From contig CABUHI010000001.1 of assembly GCA_902491345.1 (NCBI GenBank), positions 1 to 64,000 on the forward strand: a DNA stretch of 64,000 nt. Direction: 5' to 3'. Shown here in pieces: positions 47,623 through 55,842 of this stretch. This DNA is from an uncultured Collinsella sp. GTDB taxonomy: Bacteria; Actinomycetota; Coriobacteriia; Coriobacteriales; Coriobacteriaceae. Numbering within the stretch: the stretch's first letter is position 1; every line of letters begins with the position of its first letter. The notes below the pieces were generated by a model. That model was not told the DNA's origin and searched no databases. It saw only the letters and a list, made by a program, of their open reading frames with translations. The position numbers and the translations under genes are program-made.

Positions 47623-49386
47623 ATGACAGACGAGCTGGACCCCCAGACTCAACAGCATATTGATGATTCCGCAGACGTCACCGCAGATACTAACGCTGTG
47701 ACCTGCGATGGTATCGACATCGACGACCCCATCTTGGACGAAAGCACTGCGGCAGAATCCCCTGCCGCAGAAAACGCCGATGAGCAAAACGACGATGCGC
47801 CCGCTCAGGACGACGCCCCTGTACAGGACGCCGCTCCACAAGCTGCGGGTCCCATCGAGGTGTCTTCGGAAGAAGAGCTCGATGCCGTCATGGACTCCAT
47901 GATGGATGCCGTCAAAGCGATGAAAGACGCCGTCGCCGATGCCGATATTGACGCCGAGGAAGAGGAGGCCGCCGAGGCGGCCTCGACCTTTGTGCCCGGC
48001 GAGACTCCAGTTGCCGACCAGGGCAGCACCATGCCCTCGTTTCTGCAGCTCGAGCATCCCACGATTGGCGCCGATGCGGTCGATCCGCACGCAGCAGGCT
48101 TTTCTGTGATCGAGGGCGGTACCGGCAATATCGCCGTGCCGCAGGCTGCCGATGCGGACGCTGTCGACACCGCTCGCCCGACCGCCCCGCACTCCCCCGC
48201 CGCGAGCCGCGATCTGGGGACCGCTGTCTCGAACACCGCGAACGCCGTGGGCACCTTTATCGCCCAGGGCGCCTCGGCCATGCGCGAAATGAATGCCGCG
48301 AAAAAAGCACTTGCCGATGCCCGCGCCCACCTGGCCGAACTTGAGCAGCGCATTGCCGATCAGGCCGAGGAACTCGAGACGCGCCAGGATATCGCAGGCC
48401 GCTACGACCAGATCGTCGCCGACCAGCGCCAGGCAATCGCCACGGCGCAAAAGACCGCTGCGGCAGCCGAGATTGACCGAGATGCCCACGCCGCCAAAGC
48501 GACAGAGCTCAAGGGTCAGTTCGAACAAATGAAGACAGAGGATGACGCGACTGAGCTCCGCCTGAAGGCCGCGCTCGACGCCGTGGAGGCCCGCGAGGCG
48601 AGCTCTCGCGAGACCGGCAACCGCCTCGTTCGACGTCTTGAGGATTCCAAGCGCATCCGCGACAAGGTGAAGGCCGAGCGAGACGCCGGCATTGCGGCCG
48701 CACAACAAACCGTCGACGCCACGCGCGCCCAGCTCGAGACGTTGCGTCATGAGTATGCCGAGCTGCAACGCAATCCCTCGGCAAATCCCGCCAACTATAC
48801 GGTGCGCACCAGCGAGCTCTCGATGCAGATCTCCGACACGGCAGATGCCCTGCGTAAAGCCGAAGAAGATGTCCCGCGCATCACCGCCGACCTTGAGCAC
48901 TCGCTTGCCGCAGCCGAGCAGGCCGTCGAGCAGGCGCAGGCCCCCATCGCCGACGCCAAACGCGCACACCAAGCCGTGACGACCGAAGCCGACGCCGCGC
49001 GTGACGAGCTGCAGACGGCGAAGACTGCCGCTGCAACGCGTCAGCGCGAACTGCGCGAGAAGATCGCCGCCGAGGACAAGGCACGCCGCGACCAAGAGCA
49101 AAGCATCGCCAACGCCCAAGCAGATGCCACACATGCACAGTCGATCATCGAGCAGGCGACCGAGGTACATGACCATCCAGAGATCACTGAGTCGCTTGCA
49201 GGGTCCTTGGCCCGAGACAAAGCCGAGCACGCCGAAACCGAGCGCGAAGTCGCCCAGCTCGAGGCCACCGAGGACGCGGTGCGCGAGCGTACCCGCGACT
49301 CACGCATCAAATTCACCGGCGCCATCGTCTGCATCGTCGCCGCAATCCTGGTGACCATCGCAATCTGGCTGTTCGCAAGCAAGTAG
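47623..49386 (+). CDS. Tail-anchored coiled-coil protein of unknown function
   Basis: 587 residues. The first ~150 residues are acidic and low in complexity (many Asp, Glu and Ala). From about residue 215 to 560 the sequence is one long Ala/Glu/Gln/Arg-rich coiled coil (LADARAHLAELEQRIADQAEEL and similar heptads), broken near 400 by NPSANPANYTVRTSELS. A single C-terminal membrane segment (FTGAIVCIVAAILVTIAIWLF) ends in ASK. No signal peptide, so an N-in, C-anchored topology is likely, perhaps an envelope or division scaffold. ATG at 47623 follows GATGAGGAGCACATACCT. No family recognised. Confidence 0.75.
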   Translation: MTDELDPQTQQHIDDSADVTADTNAVTCDGIDIDDPILDESTAAESPAAENADEQNDDAPAQDDAPVQDAAPQAAGPIEVSSEEELDAVMDSMMDAVKAMKDAVADADIDAEEEEAAEAASTFVPGETPVADQGSTMPSFLQLEHPTIGADAVDPHAAGFSVIEGGTGNIAVPQAADADAVDTARPTAPHSPAASRDLGTAVSNTANAVGTFIAQGASAMREMNAAKKALADARAHLAELEQRIADQAEELETRQDIAGRYDQIVADQRQAIATAQKTAAAAEIDRDAHAAKATELKGQFEQMKTEDDATELRLKAALDAVEAREASSRETGNRLVRRLEDSKRIRDKVKAERDAGIAAAQQTVDATRAQLETLRHEYAELQRNPSANPANYTVRTSELSMQISDTADALRKAEEDVPRITADLEHSLAAAEQAVEQAQAPIADAKRAHQAVTTEADAARDELQTAKTAAATRQRELREKIAAEDKARRDQEQSIANAQADATHAQSIIEQATEVHDHPEITESLAGSLARDKAEHAETEREVAQLEATEDAVRERTRDSRIKFTGAIVCIVAAILVTIAIWLFASK

Positions 49387-49411
49387 TCGTTTAAGAACGT
49401 CCCCAATGACT
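49385..49411. repeat. Family R2 fragment joined to R3 copy 2
   Basis: TAGTCGTTTAAGAACGTCCC and CAATGACTA overlap the stop codon of the coiled-coil gene; the same block precedes R3 copy 1 (46299-46326). Confidence 0.7.
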
Positions 49412-49423
49412 ACCTTTCGCCAG

Positions 49424-49598
49424 CAACGCAAACGCCGATGTTATGGCACCGACAGCGAAAACCCGCCGGAGCGAGCAAGGTGCCTTGAAACAAGGCGGCA
49501 TAGACCTTCTGGTCATGCCGCCGAAGCTGAAAGGCAGATTGCCGCTCTGGCGGGTTTGCGGCGTCGACCGGTTACGGCGTTTGTAAAACGCCGTAACC
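49424..49598 (-). repeat. Family R3 structured repeat (copy 2)
   Basis: Differs from copy 1 by about seven scattered substitutions and then by a rebuilt terminal hairpin: GGTTACGGCGTTT/AAAACGCCGTAACC in place of GGTTACGCGGTTT/AAAACCGCGTAACC, so both arms changed together. The hairpin overlaps the first base of the queA stop codon. The element fills the whole space between two convergent genes. Confidence 0.85.
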
Positions 49599-50815
49599 TA
49601 CAGAATGAGCATCGCGTCGCCAAAGCTGAAGAAGCGATAACGTTCTTCGATAGCAGCGGCGTAGGCATCCATGATCTGGTCGCGGGTGGCAAGCGCGCTC
49701 ACGAGCATCATGAGCGTGGAGCGCGGCACATGGAAGTTCGTGATCAGCGCGTCGACCACGTGATAGGTCGAGCCGGGCATGAGGTAAAGCTGCGTCGTGG
49801 CGTTCTCGCGCACCACGATGTCACCGCGGCCAAGCGTATCGGCCCCGTCCTCGCGGCCTTCAAAATAGCGCGCCGTCACGGCCGGATCGGACACCGGCGC
49901 GTCCGTGTCAAACGCGCTCTCGAGCGAGCGCACCGCGGTAGTGCCGACGGCGATCACACGATGACCCTCGGCCTTGGCCTTATGCACGGCGTCGACAACC
50001 TCCTGCGACACGTGGTAGCGCTCGGTGTGCATGACGTGCTGCGTGGGGTCGTCCTCCTCCACCAAGCGGAAGGTATCGATGCCCACCTCGAGCTCGACGG
50101 CGGCAAACTTGGCACCCTTGGCCTCGATAGCGGCCATGAGCTCAGGAGTAAAATGCAGGCCCGCCGTAGGAGCGGCAGCCGAGTGCTCCTCCTTCATGGC
50201 GTACACGGTCTGATATTTCTCGGGATCGCCCTCGTAATCGGTAATGTAGGGCGGCAGCGGCACGTGGCCGGCAGCATGGATGGCCTCGTCAAGCGTGCGC
50301 GGGTCGCCGGCGGCATTGCAACCGGCCGGCTCAAAACGCACCAAGCGGCCGCCGCGGCTATCGGTGACAAAGTCGACAACCTCGGCCGTCAGCACCACGG
50401 GAGCCCCCTCGGGTGCATGGGCGCCGCCGGCGCAATACTCAATCTGAGCACCGGGCTTCAGGCGCTTGCCCGGCTTGACCAGGCACTCCCAGACGTGACC
50501 CAGCGGGTCAACATCCTCGCGGCGCTTGAGCAGCAGCGTCTCGACCACGCCGCCCGAGCCCGTCTTGCGGCCAATCAGGCGAGCCGGCATCACGCGCGTC
50601 TGGTTGATGACGAGCACGTCGCCCGGCTCGACATAGTCGATGATGTCGCGGAAGATGCGGTGCTCGACGGTACCGCCGTGCTCTAGCGGCGTTCCTGTCT
50701 CGGAGCCTTTGCGATCAACCACCAGCAGGCGGCAGGAGTCGCGCGGCTCGGCAGGCGCCTGGGCGATGAGCTCTTCGGGCAGGTTATAGTCAAAATCATC
50801 GGTACGCATAGACAC
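49598..50815 (-). CDS. queA: S-adenosylmethionine:tRNA ribosyltransferase-isomerase
   Basis: 405 residues; transfers and isomerises the ribosyl part of SAM onto preQ1-tRNA, giving epoxyqueuosine. FDYNLPEELIAQ, RDSCRLLVVDR, DVLVINQTRVMPARL, PTAGLHFTPELM and NFHVPRSTLMMLVSAL are family blocks. The start is probably the GTG at 50815, with AAGGAG 8 bases upstream; an ATG two codons later is the alternative. queH lies 64 bases upstream in the same direction, so the last two steps of queuosine synthesis are linked. Confidence 0.96.
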   Translation of the reverse strand: MSMRTDDFDYNLPEELIAQAPAEPRDSCRLLVVDRKGSETGTPLEHGGTVEHRIFRDIIDYVEPGDVLVINQTRVMPARLIGRKTGSGGVVETLLLKRREDVDPLGHVWECLVKPGKRLKPGAQIEYCAGGAHAPEGAPVVLTAEVVDFVTDSRGGRLVRFEPAGCNAAGDPRTLDEAIHAAGHVPLPPYITDYEGDPEKYQTVYAMKEEHSAAAPTAGLHFTPELMAAIEAKGAKFAAVELEVGIDTFRLVEEDDPTQHVMHTERYHVSQEVVDAVHKAKAEGHRVIAVGTTAVRSLESAFDTDAPVSDPAVTARYFEGREDGADTLGRGDIVVRENATTQLYLMPGSTYHVVDALITNFHVPRSTLMMLVSALATRDQIMDAYAAAIEERYRFFSFGDAMLIL

Positions 50816-50879
50816 GTCGGATTCTCCTTATATAGCTAAAGTCCGCTCTACATCCTAGCAGGCTGACGTCCCAAGTGAA

Positions 50880-51455
50880 CTACTTTTTGGCGGCTTTGCG
50901 CTCGTCGCGGATGCGGGCGCGGTCCATGGCCGCCTCGACAGCCGAGAAGCGGCAACCACAGTAGTTCTGCCGATACATGCCAAGCTCGCGCGAACGGCGT
51001 GTCGCCTCGGGGTAATACGGGCGAAAATCGCGAATCACCGGGGTGAGCCCATGTGCCGCCGCCAAGCGCTCAAGTACGTCATTGCAGGTATCGAACAGCT
51101 GGTACGGCGAGACGGCGAGCGTCGTGCCCACAAACTCAAACCCGCGCTCCTGGGCCACGCGGCACGCCTCGGCCAAGCGCAGGGCATAGCACGCGCGACA
51201 GCGACGAGGCCGATCGGCACCCAGCGGTGCCACGCCGGTCTCCCAGCGATCGCGGTCCTCCCCTGCCTCGATGAGCTCGATGTCGCCATCGGCACACCAC
51301 CGGCGCAGCTCGTCCAAGCGGCGCTGCCATTCATCGCGCGGTTGAATATTGGGGTTGGTCCAGCAAATCGTGGGCTCAAACCCCTCCTCGCGCAGCAGGC
51401 GAACCGGCTCAAGCGAGCATGGTGCACAGCACGCATGCAGCAACAACGACTTCAT
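50880..51455 (-). CDS. queH: Epoxyqueuosine reductase, QueH type
   Basis: 191 residues (DUF208). HACCAPCSL near the N-terminus, RCRACYALRL and NYCGCRFS provide the Cys pairs for the iron-sulphur cluster and the second metal; GTTLAVSPYQ is a typical block. It reduces epoxyqueuosine to queuosine without cobalamin, the alternative to QueG. Start at 51455 is chosen for GAGGAG 6 bases upstream; an ATG two codons earlier overlaps that site. It starts 10 bases after the DUF3267-like stop. Confidence 0.94.
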   Translation of the reverse strand: MKSLLLHACCAPCSLEPVRLLREEGFEPTICWTNPNIQPRDEWQRRLDELRRWCADGDIELIEAGEDRDRWETGVAPLGADRPRRCRACYALRLAEACRVAQERGFEFVGTTLAVSPYQLFDTCNDVLERLAAAHGLTPVIRDFRPYYPEATRRSRELGMYRQNYCGCRFSAVEAAMDRARIRDERKAAKK

Positions 51456-51465
51456 CGACATCTCC

Positions 51466-52032
51466 TCACCCAAAAAATCGCACGCCAAAGGACGTATCCT
51501 CGCAGGCGACAATGCGGCGGTCGCGCAAAATGGTCCGCACGTAATACCAGTCGCCTACACAGCCCGACAAATGCAAGCCGGCAGCCAGATAGCACAACAG
51601 CGGATAGCCCGAGAACGCAAACCCCAAGGCAAACGCCGCCGTCACAATAACCGTCGGCGCCAGGCAAACCGCCATGTACCGCCGGCGCGAATACACAACG
51701 CCCTCGGCGCAGGCGTAAATCATGCAGGTTTCGAGATTTGCCCCAAAGGTCACCCGAGCACCGGCGGGCGCAAACAGCTTAAAGAACACCGCGTGCACCA
51801 GCTCGTGCACGGCAAATGACGCCGCCGAAACCGCAGCCAAGCCGACTATCCAGCCCAAGACAGCCGTCCAGCCACCCGCGTCAGCCGCATCCAGATCCGC
51901 GGGCCCACCCAGCAGCATAAACACCGGCACCAGGCACACGGCAAACACGCCAAGCACGACCATCCCCCACACAAAGCAGGCGTGCAGGAAATCCTCGTCT
52001 TCAAACGCATGTATGTTGGAAATCTCATTCAT
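51466..52032 (-). CDS. DUF3267-like membrane metalloprotease
   Basis: 188 residues. Four to five hydrophobic segments with HELVH (residues ~76-80) inside the third, a zinc HExxH motif, followed by YSRRRYMAVCLAPTVIV, the arrangement of DUF3267/YwhC-like putative proteases. Start at 52032 has only a weak ribosome site. It is upstream of queH and queA on one strand, but a functional link is not evident. Divergent from the synthetase-like gene, with a shared 132-base promoter region. Confidence 0.8.
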   Translation of the reverse strand: MNEISNIHAFEDEDFLHACFVWGMVVLGVFAVCLVPVFMLLGGPADLDAADAGGWTAVLGWIVGLAAVSAASFAVHELVHAVFFKLFAPAGARVTFGANLETCMIYACAEGVVYSRRRYMAVCLAPTVIVTAAFALGFAFSGYPLLCYLAAGLHLSGCVGDWYYVRTILRDRRIVACEDTSFGVRFFG

Positions 52033-52164
52033 AGCATCTTAGGATAGCGCCCCTGTCACGTACCCGTCCGCATGTGCGATAATGTCGAACGATATGCACG
52101 AATTGACCACCGCGCCGCCGAGCCCCACGCCCGACTGCGCTCTCACCATATGCGAAGGAGTCCC

Positions 52165-54315
52165 ATGGCATCCAAATACTCCATGAACGACCGTCCCAGC
52201 TGGCCTCGCCGCGCCATCGTTACCGCCGGCGAGCCCTATGGCAACAAGGGCCTTCACTTTGGCCACGTTGGCGGCGTCTTTGTCCCCGCTGACTTCTTCG
52301 CCCGTTTCTTGCGCGACCGTCTGGGCCGCGAGAACGTCATCTTCACCTCGGGCACCGACTGCTACGGCTCGCCCATCATGGAGAGCTACCGCAAGCTCAA
52401 GGAGAACGAAGGCTACGATAAGTCCATCGGCGAGTATGTCGAGTCCAATCACTCCCGCCAGGCCGCGACCCTCAACAACTACAACATCAGCTGTGACATC
52501 TACGGCGGCTCGGGCCTTGAGCCGGCTGCGCAGATTCACAACGAGGTTACCGCCGAGATTATCGAGCGTCTGCACGAGCAGGGCACCATCTCCAAGCGCT
52601 CCACGCTGCAGTTCTACGACGCCAAGGCCGGCACGTTTCTCAACGGCCGCCAGGTGATCGGCCGCTGCCCCATCCAGGGCTGCAAGTCCGAGAAGGCCTA
52701 TGCCGACGAGTGCGACCTGGGTCACCAGTTTGAGCCCGAGGAGCTCATCGCGCCCAAGAGCCAGCTCACCGGCGAGGTGCCCGAGCTGCGCCCGGTCGAC
52801 AACCTCTACTTCGACCTGCCGGCCTACCTCGACTTTATGAAGACCTACACCGCCAAGCTCGTCCAGAACCCGCAGGTTCGTTCCGTGGTCTCCAAGACCA
52901 TGGAGGAGTGGCTGCTGCCGGCTCAGCTCTACATCCAGAACAAGTTCCGCGAGGCTTTCGACGCCGTCGAGGATCAGCTTCCCGAGCACACCGTCCTGGA
53001 GCCCGAGGGCAACAAGAGCAGCTTTACCGTCACCTTCCCCAGCTGGAAGGAGCGCGACGATGCCCACGCGGTGCTCGCCAACGGTGGCGTGCGTTTCCGC
53101 AGCGGCAAGGCACTCGTGCCCTTCCGCATCACCGGCAACATCGACTGGGGCGTTCCGGTGCCCGAGGTCGATGGCGTCTCCGACGTCACCTGTTGGTGCT
53201 GGCCCGAGAGCCTGTGGGCGCCCATCAGCTATACGCGTACCGTGCTCGCACGCGATGCCAAGGCCGCCGGCGTAACCGAGGGCGTCGCCGCCCAGGATGC
53301 CGCCCTCATGGGCGAGCCCGCTGCCGATTCCACGCAGGTACCCGCTCCCACCTACCAGCACAGCTCGCTCGACTGGCGCGATTGGTGGTGCTCTGACGAC
53401 GCTCAGATCTACCAGTTCATCGGCCAGGATAACATCTATTTCTACTGCATCGCTCAGACCGCCATGTGGGAGGCCCTGGGCTGGGACCTCACGCAGAGCA
53501 CCGTCAGCGCCTGCTACCACCTGCTCTACATGGGCAAAAAGGCCAGCTCGTCCTCGCAGACGCCTCCCCCGCCGGCAGACGACCTGCTCAACCACTACAC
53601 CTGCGAGCAGATGCGCGCGCATTGGCTGTCGCTCGGCCTGTCCGAGAAGCCGGTAAGCTTTAGCCCCAAGGCATACGACACGCGCGTGACCGGCAAGGAC
53701 AAGGACGGCAACGAGGTGCGCGCCTGCGACGACAAGCGCGTTATCGACCCCGCCCTTAAGGAGAGCGCGCTGCTGACCGGCGTGTTCAACCGCCTGGCCC
53801 GCAGCTGCTTCTACGGCGTCGCCGTCAAGGAGGGCGACGAGAGTCCCTATCGCAACGGTTGCATCCCCGCCGGTGCCGCTTCTGACACCGTGGTCGAAGC
53901 CGCCCAGCAGGCAGCCCTCGCCTTTGAGCAGGCCATGTACAAGTTCGAGACGCACCGAGCGCTCGCCGTGTGCGACGACTACCTGCGCGCCGCCAACAAG
54001 CGCTGGAGCGATGCCTCCAAGGCCGCCAACAAGCTCGAGGGCGAGCCGGCCAACGCCGCCATGACGCAGGCCCTCGTCGACGCCTTTACCGAGCTGCATG
54101 TGGCGACCGTGCTCATGCACGGCATCGTCCCGGCCGGCTGCGAGCTCATCTGTGAGTACTTCGACGTCGACCCGGTCGCCTTCTTTAGCTGGGACAACAT
54201 CTTTGCCTCCACGGACGAGTTTGTGGAGAGCTTGGGCGAGAAGCCCGGTGAGCACCGCGTAAAGCCGCTGCCCCCGCGCTTCGACTTCTTTAGCAAGCAC
54301 GAGAGCCAGTACTAA
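52165..54315 (+). CDS. Methionyl-tRNA-synthetase-like class I ligase with degenerate KMSKS
   Basis: 716 residues. HFGHVGG (residues 31-37) is the HIGH motif, TSGTDCYGSPIM matches the MetRS active site, and CPIQGC...CDLGH at ~170-195 is the zinc knuckle. The anticodon-binding helical bundle follows from about residue 530. The loop expected to read KMSKS reads MGKKASSSSQT (456-466) and runs into a Pro tract, so catalysis may be weak or altered. GAAGGAGTCCC precedes the ATG. It could be the housekeeping MetRS of this lineage or a divergent paralogue; the window cannot decide. Confidence 0.75.
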   Translation: MASKYSMNDRPSWPRRAIVTAGEPYGNKGLHFGHVGGVFVPADFFARFLRDRLGRENVIFTSGTDCYGSPIMESYRKLKENEGYDKSIGEYVESNHSRQAATLNNYNISCDIYGGSGLEPAAQIHNEVTAEIIERLHEQGTISKRSTLQFYDAKAGTFLNGRQVIGRCPIQGCKSEKAYADECDLGHQFEPEELIAPKSQLTGEVPELRPVDNLYFDLPAYLDFMKTYTAKLVQNPQVRSVVSKTMEEWLLPAQLYIQNKFREAFDAVEDQLPEHTVLEPEGNKSSFTVTFPSWKERDDAHAVLANGGVRFRSGKALVPFRITGNIDWGVPVPEVDGVSDVTCWCWPESLWAPISYTRTVLARDAKAAGVTEGVAAQDAALMGEPAADSTQVPAPTYQHSSLDWRDWWCSDDAQIYQFIGQDNIYFYCIAQTAMWEALGWDLTQSTVSACYHLLYMGKKASSSSQTPPPPADDLLNHYTCEQMRAHWLSLGLSEKPVSFSPKAYDTRVTGKDKDGNEVRACDDKRVIDPALKESALLTGVFNRLARSCFYGVAVKEGDESPYRNGCIPAGAASDTVVEAAQQAALAFEQAMYKFETHRALAVCDDYLRAANKRWSDASKAANKLEGEPANAAMTQALVDAFTELHVATVLMHGIVPAGCELICEYFDVDPVAFFSWDNIFASTDEFVESLGEKPGEHRVKPLPPRFDFFSKHESQY

Positions 54316-54352
54316 AACACTCGACATGTAATGGAATGGGAAGGAAAGACGG

Positions 54353-55456
54353 ATGTCCAAGCCGCGTCGTCGTAAGCAGAAAAAGCAGGTCAAGGCCGAG
54401 CTCAAGCTCAGGCAGTTTGCCGCTACCGAGCTTTCCGACCAGCTTGCCGCCCAACACTCCGCCGCCGACCTGCCGCGCTTTATGGTCGACACGGTTGCCG
54501 GCGCCTATGCGCCCGCCGATGCCGAGCTCATGATCGAGGGCTTTGGAGCCGCGGCCACACGCCCGGTCACACTGCGCGCCAACACGCTCAAGGCAACCGC
54601 CGAGGACATCGCCGCCGCGCTCAATGCCGCCGGCATCGCGCACCAAACCGTTACCTGGTATCCGGACGCCTTTATCCTGCCCGAGGCCCAGGTTTCCGAT
54701 CTGTGGGATCTCGACATCTACCGCGACGGCAAAATCTATCTGCAGAGCCTGTCGTCCATGATGCCGCCGTTGGTCCTGGGCGCTCAGGCCGGCGAGGACA
54801 TCCTGGACATGTGCGCAGCCCCCGGCGGCAAGACGACGCAGATCGCCGCCCTCACCCAGGGCCAGGCACACCTCACGGCCTGTGAGATGAGCATTCCCCG
54901 CGCCGAAAAGCTTGAGTCCAACCTCCACCGTCAAGGTGCCAAAAACGTGCCCGTCATGCGCATCGACGCACGCGAGCTCGACGAGTTCTTCCGCTTTGAT
55001 CGCATCCTGCTCGACGCTCCCTGCACCGGCACGGGCACCGTCATCAGCGACAACGAGAAAAGCCTGCGCGGCCTGACCGAGCAGTTGCTGAGCAAGTGCG
55101 CCCGCTCGCAGCGAGCACTTCTGGACCGCGCCATGGGTGCCCTCAAACCGGGCGGCACGCTCGTCTATTCGACCTGTTCGATCTTGCCGCAGGAAAACGA
55201 GGACGCCCTGCAAGAGGCCCTCGACAAGCATATGGACTGCGAGCTCATCCCCCTCGACGGCACGCCGAGCGAAAGCGAAGCGCGTCGCGCCCAGGATGCC
55301 GGCGAGGAGCCGCATATCGAGTGCAATGCCCTCACTGAGGCCATCGCTGCCGGCCATGTCTCGGCCGTCGCCAACGGTATGCCCGGTACGCTGACCATTC
55401 CGCCTAGCCGCGACTTTGAGGGCTTCTACATTGCCCTGATCCGAAAACGCAGCTAG
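54353..55456 (+). CDS. RsmB/RsmF-type rRNA m5C methyltransferase
   Basis: 367 residues. A basic N-terminus (KPRRRKQKKQVKAELK), the NOL1/NOP2/Sun domain, SAM motif I DMCAAPGGKTTQIAAL, the catalytic pair in LLDAPCTGTG and YSTCSI, and a terminal PSRDFEGFYIALIRK. It methylates cytosine in 16S rRNA or tRNA; the RsmF C-terminal PUA-like domain is not present. GGAAGGAAAGACGG precedes the ATG, 37 bases after the synthetase-like gene, so an operon is likely. Confidence 0.93.
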   Translation: MSKPRRRKQKKQVKAELKLRQFAATELSDQLAAQHSAADLPRFMVDTVAGAYAPADAELMIEGFGAAATRPVTLRANTLKATAEDIAAALNAAGIAHQTVTWYPDAFILPEAQVSDLWDLDIYRDGKIYLQSLSSMMPPLVLGAQAGEDILDMCAAPGGKTTQIAALTQGQAHLTACEMSIPRAEKLESNLHRQGAKNVPVMRIDARELDEFFRFDRILLDAPCTGTGTVISDNEKSLRGLTEQLLSKCARSQRALLDRAMGALKPGGTLVYSTCSILPQENEDALQEALDKHMDCELIPLDGTPSESEARRAQDAGEEPHIECNALTEAIAAGHVSAVANGMPGTLTIPPSRDFEGFYIALIRKRS

Positions 55457-55480
55457 CGCACGGATCCAAAACTCAACAAG

Positions 55481-55651
55481 CTATTTCTGTGCGCGTTTGC
55501 CCTGCTGGTCGCGATGCTGTTTAAGCATCGCGCGCTCCTTGCGCTCGGCCCTTTTGCCCTTGATGGCCGTGACCACAAAGTAGATGACCGCGGCGGCAAC
55601 GATTGCGCCCACACACAGGCCAATCGAGCCCAACATTGCCGAAAATTCCAT
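55481..55651 (-). CDS. Small single-pass membrane protein (56 residues)
   Basis: A 56-codon frame with ATG at 55651, AGAGAGGTGA upstream and stop at 55481. The sequence is a hydrophobic segment (MLGSIGLCVGAIVAAAVIYF) followed by a strongly basic tail (KGKRAERKERAMLKQHRDQQ). Codon use and the good ribosome site support a real gene. It is convergent with the methyltransferase gene. No family recognised; a small inner-membrane protein with positive cytosolic tail is the likely class. Confidence 0.65.
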   Translation of the reverse strand: MEFSAMLGSIGLCVGAIVAAAVIYFVVTAIKGKRAERKERAMLKQHRDQQGKRAQK

Positions 55652-55842
55652 ACCGCGTCACCTCTCTTTTAAACGGGACTTTCAAGATAGCACCTCGATC
55701 CCCGCCACCACAGCTCCTTCACGTTCGCCTGCCCTTCGGTCTAACGGATGGCGCGGCGGGGAAAAATCAACTCGTTAAACGATTTAGCATTCGCAATTCC
55801 GGCTGCATCGTGCCGGCCGTCGTCACACAGAATCGAGTCTCC

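Noticed and set aside
52039..54492. 817-codon frame antisense to the MetRS-like gene
   Set aside because: Shadow of a G+C-rich gene; no recognisable domain, and the plus strand carries the synthetase motifs.
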